A stretch of DNA of 20,579 bases from DASVAL01 sp035649575 (GTDB taxonomy: Bacteria > Planctomycetota > UBA1135 > UBA2386), in contig DASRJH010000055.1 in NCBI GenBank assembly GCA_035649575.1, positions 1 to 20,579 of the forward strand, in the 5' to 3' direction. The notes under the pieces are model-generated. The model searched no databases. It had not been told where the DNA came from and was given only the letters and a program-made list of their open reading frames with translations. Every line of letters starts with the position of its first letter. Position 1 is the stretch's first letter. This document shows positions 1 to 7,850 of the stretch, in pieces. The translations under genes and the position numbers were made by a program.

Positions 1-240
1 ATTCGCCATCATCGTGCCCTGCCACGTGCCGTAGGGCGAAATGTCGTCGCCGGTGCGATTGTGCATCGCGTTCGCGCCGGGAGCCGGGAAGTGGCAGACC
101 GCGCACTGTTCGGACGTCGTGAAGAACTCCTCGCGCGAACCACGTCGCGGACGATCCGGGTCTTGGGGCTCCGGCTCTTGTTGCCAGGTGGCGGCGCCGA
201 TGGACAAAGCAAGGAGAACGGCAGCGAATCGGAGCACCAT
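1..240 (-). CDS. secreted c-type haem protein, N-terminal part (cut by window edge)
   Basis: The frame runs from an ATG at 240 leftwards off the window, so only the first 80 residues are present and there is no stop. Residues 1-18 form a signal peptide (MVLRFAAVLLALSIGAA). A Pro/Asp/Arg-rich stretch follows, then a haem-binding CAVCH motif at residues 46-50 and the sequence YGTWQGTMMAN at the very edge. That last element resembles the NWMGSMMSQSGRDP element after the first haem of the cytochrome at 1825-4155, and a tryptophan followed by G[ST]MM after a first CxxCH is typical of large multihaem cytochromes. I infer a periplasmic multihaem cytochrome of the same family. It is transcribed away from the methyltransferase gene at 384. 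The number of haems and the full length cannot be seen. Confidence 0.75.
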   Translation of the reverse strand, partial: MVLRFAAVLLALSIGAATWQQEPEPQDPDRPRRGSREEFFTTSEQCAVCHFPAPGANAMHNRTGDDISPYGTWQGTMMAN

Positions 241-261
241 GCGGGCCGAAACTCTACCGCG

Positions 262-295
262 GATCAGGCGCTGTGCCTCGGGCCCCGAGCTGATC
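262..295. repeat. inverted repeat with nested hairpin in divergent promoter region
   Basis: GATCAG at 262-267 is the exact reverse complement of CTGATC at 290-295. Inside it, CTCGG (277-281) pairs with CCGAG (285-289) around a three-base loop. The element lies in the 143-base gap between the divergent haem-protein and methyltransferase genes, where a regulator could bind. That role is inference, because arms of this length also arise by chance in GC-rich DNA. Confidence 0.3.
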
Positions 296-383
296 ACGGC
301 AGAGCGCACCGATTATGCCCGGGGGCCGCGGCGCCCTCTTCCGCATCGTGGTTCCGGGGTTCGACGCCCGTAGGATCCGGCTC

Positions 384-1586
384 ATGCCGCGCCTCCCGCC
401 CTCTGCTCACCGCACCGACGAGACGCTGCACTGCCGTCACTTCGGCACCTGCGGCGGCTGTTCGTTGCTCGACCAGCCGATCCGGTGGCAGCTCCACGAC
501 AAGGTCGAAGCCGCGGCGCGTCTGCTCGCGCCGTTCCTGAACGGCATGCGCATCGAGTGCGCCGAAACGACGTGGACGCCGCGGCACTTCCGCACGCGCC
601 TGCTCTATCCCGTTCGCGGCGATCGCGACGGCCTGTGCGTGCTCGGCATCTACGAGTTCCGCAGCCACGAGCTCGTGCGCATCGAAGAATGCCGCACCCA
701 GGACACCTGGCTCACCGCGTTCGGGCGCGCCGCCGAACGCGTGCTGCGCGAGCAGCGCTTGCAGCCGTTCCATCCCGACAGCGGGCGCGGCGTCGTGAAG
801 GCGCTGTGGGCTCGGCTCGCGAGCGGCACGGGCCAGGTGCTCGCGGGAGTCGTGACGAAGCCCGGCGTCTTCCCGCAGGGGCCGGCCCTCGCGGCTGCGC
901 TCGTGGACGCGGCGAAGGCATTGCCGGCCCCGCGCAAGCCGCACAAGCTCGTCGGCGTCGTGCACAGCATCAGCGATCGCGACGACGAGTTCCTGCTCGG
1001 CGACCGCCACGTGCCGTTGCGCGGCACCGACCACATCGTCGACCGCAGAGACGACCTGACGTTCCGCATCAGCGCGGGCAGTTTCTACCAGGTGCACGCG
1101 GAGGCCGACGAACTGCTCTACCGGCCGGCCCTCGTGATGGCCGGCGACATGCGCGGCAAACACGTCGTCGACGGCTACGGCGGCGTCGGCGCGTTCGGCC
1201 TGCGCTTTTGCAAGCGCGGCGCGCGCGTGACGATCATCGAGGAGAACGCCATCGCGTGCCGCGATGCCGAACACAACGCGGCGATCAACGAGCTGCGCTC
1301 TGTGACGGTCGTGCGCTCGGCGTTCGCGGGCGCGGTGCTGCCGCCCAAGGCGGACCTGCTCGTCGTCGACCCGCCGCGCTCGGGGCTGCAGGCGAAGGCC
1401 GTGGCACGCGTGCTCAAAGGCCGGCCGCAGCGTGTGCTCTACGTTTCGTGTTCGCCGGAGTCGCTCGCGCGCGACCTGGCCCTGCTCGCGGCGGGCGGCT
1501 ATCGGCTCGCGGCCATCCGGCTGTGCGATCTGTTCCCGCACACCGAGCACGTCGAGCTCGCGGCGATGCTCGAACGCAGCACGTGA
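384..1586 (+). CDS. RNA m5U methyltransferase, TrmA/RlmC/RlmD family
   Basis: The product (400 aa) is an S-adenosylmethionine-dependent uracil-C5 methyltransferase acting on rRNA or tRNA in the cytoplasm. Cluster-binding cysteines appear as Cx5CxxC (C17, C23, C26) with a fourth at C103 (EECRT), matching the [4Fe-4S] site of RlmD. Further motifs are SFYQVHAEADELLY, the SAM loop DGYGGVGAFGL from D263, DPPRSGLQ from D329, YVSCSPESLARDL with the nucleophile C356, and FPHTEHVE with the general-base glutamate E391. The start at 384 is preferred over an in-frame start at 315 because AGGA lies at 372-375 and the protein then begins close to the cluster motif. The N-terminal TRAM domain of E. coli RlmD is absent. 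The sequence does not settle whether the target is 23S rRNA (RlmC or RlmD type) or tRNA U54. Confidence 0.9.
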   Translation: MPRLPPSAHRTDETLHCRHFGTCGGCSLLDQPIRWQLHDKVEAAARLLAPFLNGMRIECAETTWTPRHFRTRLLYPVRGDRDGLCVLGIYEFRSHELVRIEECRTQDTWLTAFGRAAERVLREQRLQPFHPDSGRGVVKALWARLASGTGQVLAGVVTKPGVFPQGPALAAALVDAAKALPAPRKPHKLVGVVHSISDRDDEFLLGDRHVPLRGTDHIVDRRDDLTFRISAGSFYQVHAEADELLYRPALVMAGDMRGKHVVDGYGGVGAFGLRFCKRGARVTIIEENAIACRDAEHNAAINELRSVTVVRSAFAGAVLPPKADLLVVDPPRSGLQAKAVARVLKGRPQRVLYVSCSPESLARDLALLAAGGYRLAAIRLCDLFPHTEHVELAAMLERST

Positions 1587-1824
1587 GGCAGGGGGTAGCT
1601 TGGCCGCGTTCGCAGTTCCAATCTCAGGCAAGGTCCGCAGCCGAACGAACGCGTCGCAAGGGCCGCGGCAACACGGTGGACTGAAGTGCGTATTCGCCGT
1701 GGTATCGGTGCCAAAGGCCTGCGCCCTGCTCCGCCAGGACATCAGTCGAACAGGGGCTTATGCGTCGACCCCCCTCTTGGTAGTCTCCGCCGCCCGTAAC
1801 CGCACCACCCTCGTTCCTCACTCG

Positions 1825-4155
1825 ATGCGCATCGTTTCCCGTGCGACCCTTTGTGGCGCGGTGTCGTTGGTCCTGCTGCTGATCAGCAACACGCCCCCGT
1901 TCTTCGCCGTGGCGACCGACGTCCAGCTGCCCGGCACGCAACCGTTGCAGGGCACGCTGCTCGGCGCGGTGTCGACCTGCGATGGCTGCCACGGCTACTA
2001 CGACCAGGCGGTCGAGCCCGCCGAGAACTGGATGGGCAGCATGATGTCCCAGTCCGGCCGCGATCCGGTGTTCTGGGCTGCCCTGGCCATCGCGGAAGGC
2101 AGCATCCCGGGCGGCGGCGACTTCTGCATTCGCTGTCACGCGCCGCGTGGTTGGCACCAGGGTCGCGCCACGCCGAGCGATGGCTCGGTGCTGAACCCGA
2201 ACGGTGATCACGACGGCGTCGAGTGTGCGATCTGCCACAACCTCGTGAACCCGAACCAGCAGGAGCACCAGGGCGTGCAATACGCGCCATACGAAGCGCA
2301 TGACTCCAGCACGCCCCCGGTCGGCTTCTACGGCAGCGGCATGATGGCGCTGGCGGGCAACTACACGCGCTACGGTCCCTACCTCAACACCACGGCAGGG
2401 CATCCGTTCGCGCAGTCGCTGTTCCACCGCAGCTCGGAGCTGTGCGGCACGTGCCACGACATCAGCAATCCACTCGTCGGCGACCTCGCGCCCGGCAACG
2501 GCGCGCAGCAGCCGCTCGCGCCCGGCACGTTTAGCGGCATTCCGAACACGCCGGTCGCCACCAAGGCCGCGTTCAACAACTTCCCGTTCCAATACGGAAT
2601 CGTCGAGCGCACGTTCAGCGAGCACAAGGCGAGCGCGCTCTCGACGACGCCGGTCAGCAGCTACAACAGCCTGCCCGCCGACCTGAAACGCGGCGCGATC
2701 AAGCGCGCGCGCGACCAGGCGATGTTGGCCGGCACGAACGGCAACCACGAAGACAGCACCACGCGCTACTTCACCTGCCAGAGCTGCCACATGGAACCCG
2801 TGGTCGGAACCGGTGCCGCGTGGGGCATCGCGCCGCTGCGCTACGACCAGCCGCGGCACGACTTGACCGGTGGCAACACGTGGGTGCCCGACGCGATCAA
2901 GTGGCTCGACAGCCAGACTCCGAGCCGGTTGCGGCTCGGGGCCGGCATCAGTCCCACGATGTCCGCCGCGATGGACCGCGGCGTGCTGCGCGCGCGGGCC
3001 AATCTAGCCCGCGCGGGAGCGCTCGACGTCACGGGCAACACGCTGCGCATCACGAATCTCACCGGCCACAAGCTGATCACGGGGTTCCCCGAAGGTCGCC
3101 GCATGTGGCTGCGCACGCGGTGGCAGAACGAAGCCGGCACCGTGCTGCGCGAGGACGGCGCGTATGGCAGCTTCACGGCGAATGTCCGCGGCACGTCCTA
3201 CACGGTGAGCTCGATCACGGATCCCAACGCGCGGATCTACGAGGCGAGGATGGGCATCTCGCAGGCCTGGGCCGTGCAGCTGCTCTCGCTCGGCGTTGCG
3301 GGGACGACGCCGCTGTCGTTCGACCGCGTGACCGGCAACGTGACCATGACGCTGGCCCAGCTGGCGTCGATGGCGCCGGGCACCACGCACGAGACGTTCC
3401 ACTTCCTGCTCAACAACGAGCTCGTCGGCGACAATCGCATCCCGCCCTGGGGTTTCGACCGCAACGCAGCGCAGACCCGCAACGCGCTGCCGGTGCCCGC
3501 GACGCAGTTCGGCAACCCGGGCCCGGGCGGCACCTTCCTGCACTACGACGACGTCGTGTTGGCGCCGCCCGCCGGCGCCACGCGCGCCGAGATCGAACTG
3601 CTCTACCAGACCGCGAGCTTCGAGTACATCCAGTTCCTGCGCCTGGCAAATCCGGGCACGAGCCCGTTCCTCGCCACAGCCGGCGTCGACTTGTTCGACG
3701 CGTGGCGCAACACGGGCCAGTCGGCACCCGAGGTCATGGCGAGAGCGCGCTGGTGCAACTTGCCCGGCACCAACGAAGACCTCTTGTTGAAGACCGCGAT
3801 CAATACGGCCCCGCTCGACGAGACCTGCGGCAAGGGCGTCGCGGAAGGCGACACGATGCACTTCGAGGTCACGAGCCCGGCCGGCACGCACGCGATGCAC
3901 ATCGGCGGGCTGGTCCTGCAAGTGCACGATGCGTCGGCGCCGCCGATCAGCGGGGTGATCCCGGGCCTGCATCTCGACCGCGCGGATGGCTTCGTGCTGA
4001 TCCCCGGCGTGCCACAGGCGGGCTGGACGTGGAGCCTCGTGATGCCAACCAACGTGAGCCCCGCGCTGTTCCGGTGGCAGGCGCTCATGCTGACGCCGAA
4101 CCCGCAGAACGGGTTGTTCGCGCTCAGCAACGCGCACGACTTCAACAAGCTGTAG
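1825..4155 (+). CDS. secreted five-haem cytochrome c
   Basis: The product (776 aa) begins with a signal peptide (hydrophobic run at about residues 9-30) and carries five CxxCH haem motifs: CDGCH (52-56), CIRCH (101-105), CAICH (134-138), CGTCH (207-211) and CQSCH (318-322). After the first haem comes WMGSMMSQSGRDPVFWAAL, a hallmark of large multihaem cytochromes related to the cytochrome c554 group. The C-terminal half has no haem and contains NLTGHKLITGFPEGRRMW from residue 411, a beta-rich region common in this group. The expected role is periplasmic electron transfer or redox catalysis, but no substrate can be read from sequence. The ATG at 1825 is chosen because the signal peptide starts there; the frame stays open upstream to 1432 but that part overlaps the methyltransferase gene. 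The left-edge gene encodes a likely relative. Confidence 0.88.
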   Translation: MRIVSRATLCGAVSLVLLLISNTPPFFAVATDVQLPGTQPLQGTLLGAVSTCDGCHGYYDQAVEPAENWMGSMMSQSGRDPVFWAALAIAEGSIPGGGDFCIRCHAPRGWHQGRATPSDGSVLNPNGDHDGVECAICHNLVNPNQQEHQGVQYAPYEAHDSSTPPVGFYGSGMMALAGNYTRYGPYLNTTAGHPFAQSLFHRSSELCGTCHDISNPLVGDLAPGNGAQQPLAPGTFSGIPNTPVATKAAFNNFPFQYGIVERTFSEHKASALSTTPVSSYNSLPADLKRGAIKRARDQAMLAGTNGNHEDSTTRYFTCQSCHMEPVVGTGAAWGIAPLRYDQPRHDLTGGNTWVPDAIKWLDSQTPSRLRLGAGISPTMSAAMDRGVLRARANLARAGALDVTGNTLRITNLTGHKLITGFPEGRRMWLRTRWQNEAGTVLREDGAYGSFTANVRGTSYTVSSITDPNARIYEARMGISQAWAVQLLSLGVAGTTPLSFDRVTGNVTMTLAQLASMAPGTTHETFHFLLNNELVGDNRIPPWGFDRNAAQTRNALPVPATQFGNPGPGGTFLHYDDVVLAPPAGATRAEIELLYQTASFEYIQFLRLANPGTSPFLATAGVDLFDAWRNTGQSAPEVMARARWCNLPGTNEDLLLKTAINTAPLDETCGKGVAEGDTMHFEVTSPAGTHAMHIGGLVLQVHDASAPPISGVIPGLHLDRADGFVLIPGVPQAGWTWSLVMPTNVSPALFRWQALMLTPNPQNGLFALSNAHDFNKL

Positions 4156-4170
4156 TCGCGTCGTTCGCGA
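4156..4170 (+). terminator. small stem-loop directly after the cytochrome stop
   Basis: TCGCG (4156-4160) pairs with CGCGA (4166-4170) around a five-base loop, starting at the base after the TAG stop. No T-run follows, so it is at best a weak or non-canonical terminator. Confidence 0.25.
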
Positions 4171-4227
4171 AGCCTGCAGAACGGGGCCGCGGTGCGTAGC
4201 ATTGCTGACCCGCCCGGCTTCGCCACC

Positions 4228-5883
4228 ATGATCAACCTCACGCCCCGTTCCTGCCTGCTGTCCCCCCTCCTGCTGCTCGCGTGGTCCGTGGAAGCACAGG
4301 AGCCACACGAGCCACGCAACGTGTCGGGGGGCGTGCTGATCCCCGAGGAAGCCTGCTACGACGTGAAGCACTACGACCTCGTGCTCGCGGTCGATCCGGC
4401 GGCGCAGGCGATCGAGGGCGCCCTGACGATGCGCGCGACGCTGACGGGGCCCGCCGCGAAACTGGCGCTCGACCTCGATCCGGCGCTGACGGTGCGCGGC
4501 GCGAAGCTCGGCGGCAACGCCGTGCCGTTCGCTCACGAGAACGGCCGCATCTGGATCACGCCGGCAAACGCGCTCGAGACCGGCGTCGAGATCTCCGTCG
4601 AGATCGCCTACGGCGGCCAACCGCGCGAGGCCAGGAATCCGCCGTGGGACGGCGGCTTCACGTGGAAGAAGACGAAGGCTGGCGAACCGTGGATCGCGAC
4701 GAGCTGTCAGGGCGAGGGCGGCGACCTGTGGTGGCCGTGCAAGGACCACCCGTCCGACAAGCCCGACGGCGTCGATCTGCACATCACGGTGCCGAAGGGA
4801 CTCGTCGTCGCGAGCAACGGCACGCTGCAAGGCAAACCGAAGGTCAAAGGCAAGCTCGCGACCTTCCACTGGCACGTGGCGTCGCCGATCAGCAACTACT
4901 GCATAGCATTGAACATCGCGCCCTACGTCGAGCTCGACAACACGTTCCTGTGCATCGACGGCACGAAGATGCCGATCCAGTTCTTCGTGCTGCCCGAAAG
5001 CGTCGAGAAGGCGAAGCGCTGCATGGGGCAGTTCCTCGACCACGTGAAGTGTTTCGAAGAGATCCTCGGCCCCTATCCGTTCCGCGCCGAGAAGTATGGC
5101 ATCGCCGAGACGCCGCACCTCGGCATGGAGCACCAGACGATCATTGCCTACGGCAACGGCTGGAAGGACGAGAAGTACGACTGGCTGCACAACCACGAGC
5201 TCTCGCACGAGTGGTGGGGCAACCTCGTGACCTGCCGCGACTGGAAGGACATGTGGATCCACGAGGGGTTCGGCACCTACATGCAGCCGCTGTATCGCGA
5301 ACGCCGCTTCGGCCGCGAGGCCTACCAGGAGGAGATGAAGAAGGCGCGCACGATGAACAGGTCGCCGGTCGCGCCGCGCGAGAGCAAGAACAGCCATGAG
5401 ATCTACTTCGGCGGCGGCGGCAGCAACGACATCTACTACAAGGGCAGCTGGGTGCTGCACACGCTGCGCTGGCAGATGGGTGACGACAAGTTCTTCCAGG
5501 CGTTGCGCGAGTTCTGCTATCCGACCGAAGCCGCGAGAAAGGCCACCGACGGGTCGCAGGTGCGGCTCGTCGACACCGACGAGTTCGTCGCGTTGTGCAG
5601 CAAGATCGCGGGTGAAGACCTCGCCTGGTTCTTCGAGGTCTACGTGCGCCAGCCGCGGCTGCCGCGCCTGCAGAACGAGAAGCAGGATGGCGTGCTGAAG
5701 CTGCGTTGGGAGACGCCACAGGATCTGCCGTTCTCGCTGCCGGTGCCCGTGCTGCTGCGCGGCAAGGAGGTGCGCGTCGAGATGAAGGATGGACAGGGCG
5801 AGTTGAAGGTCGGCGATGCCGAGTACACGATCGATCCCGAAATGCGCATGCTGATCGAGCGGCCGAGGCAGGGACGCCGCTGA
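4228..5883 (+). CDS. secreted M1-family zinc metallopeptidase (aminopeptidase N-like)
   Basis: The product (551 aa) starts with a signal peptide (MINLTPRSCLLSPLLLLAWSVEAQ). It contains HELSH at 323-327 with the third zinc ligand E346, giving the HExxH-x18-E pattern of M1 peptidases. The exopeptidase motif appears as GMEH at 299-302 instead of GAMEN, a variant common among bacterial M1 proteins. Y403 or Y404 in YYKGSWVLHTLR is the likely transition-state tyrosine. An N-terminal beta-sandwich (about 30-220) precedes the catalytic domain. The protein stops about 200 residues after the zinc site, so the long helical C-terminal domain of E. coli PepN is absent. Expected activity is removal of N-terminal residues from peptides in the periplasm or outside the cell. 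The start at 4228 is chosen for the signal peptide; an in-frame GTG at 4192 is possible. The stop lies four bases from that of the opposing HEAT-repeat gene. Confidence 0.9.
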   Translation: MINLTPRSCLLSPLLLLAWSVEAQEPHEPRNVSGGVLIPEEACYDVKHYDLVLAVDPAAQAIEGALTMRATLTGPAAKLALDLDPALTVRGAKLGGNAVPFAHENGRIWITPANALETGVEISVEIAYGGQPREARNPPWDGGFTWKKTKAGEPWIATSCQGEGGDLWWPCKDHPSDKPDGVDLHITVPKGLVVASNGTLQGKPKVKGKLATFHWHVASPISNYCIALNIAPYVELDNTFLCIDGTKMPIQFFVLPESVEKAKRCMGQFLDHVKCFEEILGPYPFRAEKYGIAETPHLGMEHQTIIAYGNGWKDEKYDWLHNHELSHEWWGNLVTCRDWKDMWIHEGFGTYMQPLYRERRFGREAYQEEMKKARTMNRSPVAPRESKNSHEIYFGGGGSNDIYYKGSWVLHTLRWQMGDDKFFQALREFCYPTEAARKATDGSQVRLVDTDEFVALCSKIAGEDLAWFFEVYVRQPRLPRLQNEKQDGVLKLRWETPQDLPFSLPVPVLLRGKEVRVEMKDGQGELKVGDAEYTIDPEMRMLIERPRQGRR

Positions 5884-5887
5884 GCGG

Positions 5888-7768
5888 CTACAGGATGTCG
5901 AGCACGCCCGTCGCGCCGTTCGTCAGCGTGTCGACGGCTGCCGCGTAGTTGCAGTCCTCGCTCAACGGCACACTCCACGGCATCACGTCCTTGTCGCCGA
6001 TGCCGCCGAGCGCAGCCGCCACGAACGCGCGCCCGAGCTTCGTGATCTCGGCATTACCGGCCAGCTCGACGAGCGGATCGATCGAGCGCCGATCGCCGAT
6101 GTCGCCGATCGCGATGGCCAAAGCCGAGAGCACGGCGACGCTGTCGCTGCGCTGCAACATCTCGAGCAGCCGCAGCATCGCGTTCTTGTCGCCGAGCCTG
6201 CCGAGCGCAACGGCCGCCTGCTGCAACAGGAACGGACGGCGCAGCGAGCGTTCGAGGATCGCCGTCAGCGCCGGCGTCGTCGTGGGATCGCCGAGCAAGC
6301 CGAGCGATACACACAGGTAGCCTGCGAGCCGCTCCTGCCCTTCTTCGTCGTGCAACTGTTGCATCACGGTCGGCACCGCGGCCACGTGCCCGCAGAGACC
6401 GATGGCTACTGCGAGCGCGGCCCGCACGTCGTCGCTGCGGATCGACCGGAGGTCGCGCAGCAGCGTCTCCGCGACCTCGACGTCGACCTCACCCCGTCGC
6501 AGCGCCGCGTCGGCGATCAGCCCGAGTGCGAGCGCGACCCAGGGCCTCTCGACTCCCTTGGACGACTTCTCGTAGGCGCCGAGCAACCACGAGCGGTTGC
6601 TGGCCCCGCCGATGCGCCCCAACGCCATGAGGCTGAAGTAGCGGGCCTGCCGGTCGTGGCCGCGTTCGTAGTGCTGTTGCAGCGCGCGCGCGAACGCAGC
6701 GTCGTCGGCGTTCTGTTCGGCCGGCACGCCGAGCATGCCGAGCGCCAACGCCGCGGATTGCAGGATCGGGTTGCTGTGGCGCTGGCTCGCGTTGAGGACC
6801 AGTGCGAAGTGCTCCTTGCAGCGTTGGTGCAACGGACTCGAGCCGCGGCCCAGCAATCGTCCGATCGCGACCGGAGCGTGCGCTTGCACGATCTCGTCGC
6901 CGCGCCCGAGGTCCGTCTGATACCAGGACAGCAGTTCCTCGACGGTCTGCCAGCCGAGCCGCTTGTGCGCCGAACGCTCGGTCCGCAACAGTCCGAGCCC
7001 CGTGACGGCCGCCGTCAGCAGATCGCGGCTCTTGATCTCCTTGTCCTGCAGCAGCGCCCACAGCAGATCGTGCACCTTTTGCTTCAGCGCGCCGTCCTCG
7101 CTGCGCATCGCGAGCAGGCCGAGCCCGTAGGCCGCGAACGCACGCGTGCGGTCGTAGACCTCGGCCCGGTCCGAGAGTCGCTTGCCTTCGGCATCGCCGC
7201 GCACGAGTGCGGACAGGATCGGCAGCGCCTTGTCGCGGCCCGCGATGCCGAGCGACAGCACTGCAGTCTCGCGCACTTCCTGATCGTCGCGCGCGAGCAG
7301 CGGCACGATCGCGTTCTCGAGCTCGACTCCTTTCCCGTCGCGCCCGATCTTGCCCAACGCCACGAGGCACGCACTCTGGATGTCGCGGTTGTGTTCGGCC
7401 GCGAGCAGCCTCGCGAGCGCCGGCACGATCTTGTCCTGCAGGTCGCTCGGCGTCGGCGCCAGCGTGTCTGCGCGCGCCTCGGTCCGGCGTTGGCCGAGAT
7501 AGAAGTCGTCGGACCCCGTCGTCGGCGTCTTGTCCTCTGCCTTGCGCAGCAGCAGGAAGGGTTCCTTGTTGAACTCCCACCAGGCCTGCCAGTTCGCGGT
7601 CTCGGGCGCGGCCGGCCGCCCACCCGACGTCGGACCCGGCGTGCCGGGCCCCCCGCTGCCGGGCATTGGCGCCATGGGCGTCCCCTGACCCCGGTACTGT
7701 CCGCCGTGGGCGGGCAAGGTTGCGACTACCGACAGGCAGACGAACAGCACGGGAGCGGCGCGGAACAT
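5888..7768 (-). CDS. secreted HEAT-repeat protein
   Basis: The product (626 aa) has a signal peptide (MFRAAPVLFVCLSVVATLPAHG) and a Gly/Pro-rich linker at roughly 23-55. A long array of helical repeats follows, with recurring cores such as ALGKIGRD, SLGIAGRD, ALGLIAD, ALGRLGD and IGDIGDRRS, which is the HEAT/PBS-lyase repeat pattern. Such solenoids serve as protein-binding scaffolds; no catalytic motif is visible and the partner is unknown. The ATG at 7768 is preferred to an in-frame TTG at 7780 because the signal peptide begins there. The gene lies 82 bases downstream of the beta-sandwich protein gene on the same strand, with a stem-loop between, so co-transcription is possible but not assured. 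Its 3' end converges on the M1 peptidase gene. Confidence 0.85.
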   Translation of the reverse strand: MFRAAPVLFVCLSVVATLPAHGGQYRGQGTPMAPMPGSGGPGTPGPTSGGRPAAPETANWQAWWEFNKEPFLLLRKAEDKTPTTGSDDFYLGQRRTEARADTLAPTPSDLQDKIVPALARLLAAEHNRDIQSACLVALGKIGRDGKGVELENAIVPLLARDDQEVRETAVLSLGIAGRDKALPILSALVRGDAEGKRLSDRAEVYDRTRAFAAYGLGLLAMRSEDGALKQKVHDLLWALLQDKEIKSRDLLTAAVTGLGLLRTERSAHKRLGWQTVEELLSWYQTDLGRGDEIVQAHAPVAIGRLLGRGSSPLHQRCKEHFALVLNASQRHSNPILQSAALALGMLGVPAEQNADDAAFARALQQHYERGHDRQARYFSLMALGRIGGASNRSWLLGAYEKSSKGVERPWVALALGLIADAALRRGEVDVEVAETLLRDLRSIRSDDVRAALAVAIGLCGHVAAVPTVMQQLHDEEGQERLAGYLCVSLGLLGDPTTTPALTAILERSLRRPFLLQQAAVALGRLGDKNAMLRLLEMLQRSDSVAVLSALAIAIGDIGDRRSIDPLVELAGNAEITKLGRAFVAAALGGIGDKDVMPWSVPLSEDCNYAAAVDTLTNGATGVLDIL

Positions 7769-7826
7769 GGCGACGGACAATGTAGTCGCTGACGGCGCCT
7801 GTGGTAACTGGAGTGTGGCGGGTCTC

Positions 7827-7849
7827 CCGGGCGAGCGCGGCTCCCCCGG
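7827..7849 (-). terminator. stem-loop after the beta-sandwich protein stop
   Basis: CCGGG (7827-7831) plus GAGC (7833-7836) pair with GCTC (7840-7843) plus CCCGG (7845-7849), with one C-C mismatch and a three-base loop. On the minus strand it begins one base after the TGA stop at 7851-7853. There is no T-run, so it could be a weak terminator or a 3'-end-stabilising hairpin before the HEAT-repeat gene. Confidence 0.35.
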
Positions 7850-7850
7850 T

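Noticed and set aside
294..1742. Long minus-strand open frame (482 codons) opposite the methyltransferase gene
   Set aside because: Arg/Ala/His-rich translation with no family motifs, fully covered by the well-supported plus-strand methyltransferase; a by-product of high GC.
1587..1824. N-terminal extension of the cytochrome, since the frame is open back to 1432
   Set aside because: The extra part overlaps the methyltransferase gene, reads Arg/Ser-rich, and would bury the clear signal peptide that begins at 1825.
5122..5133. GMEH instead of GAMEN in the M1 peptidase as a possible loss of function
   Set aside because: Many bacterial M1 peptidases carry a G-x-MEH variant and the zinc site HExxH-x18-E is intact, so it is more likely a subfamily trait.
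3004..5460. Minus-strand open frame of 818 codons opposite the cytochrome and peptidase genes
   Set aside because: It spans two clear plus-strand genes and the gap between them, and its translation is low-complexity Arg/Val/Ala-rich.
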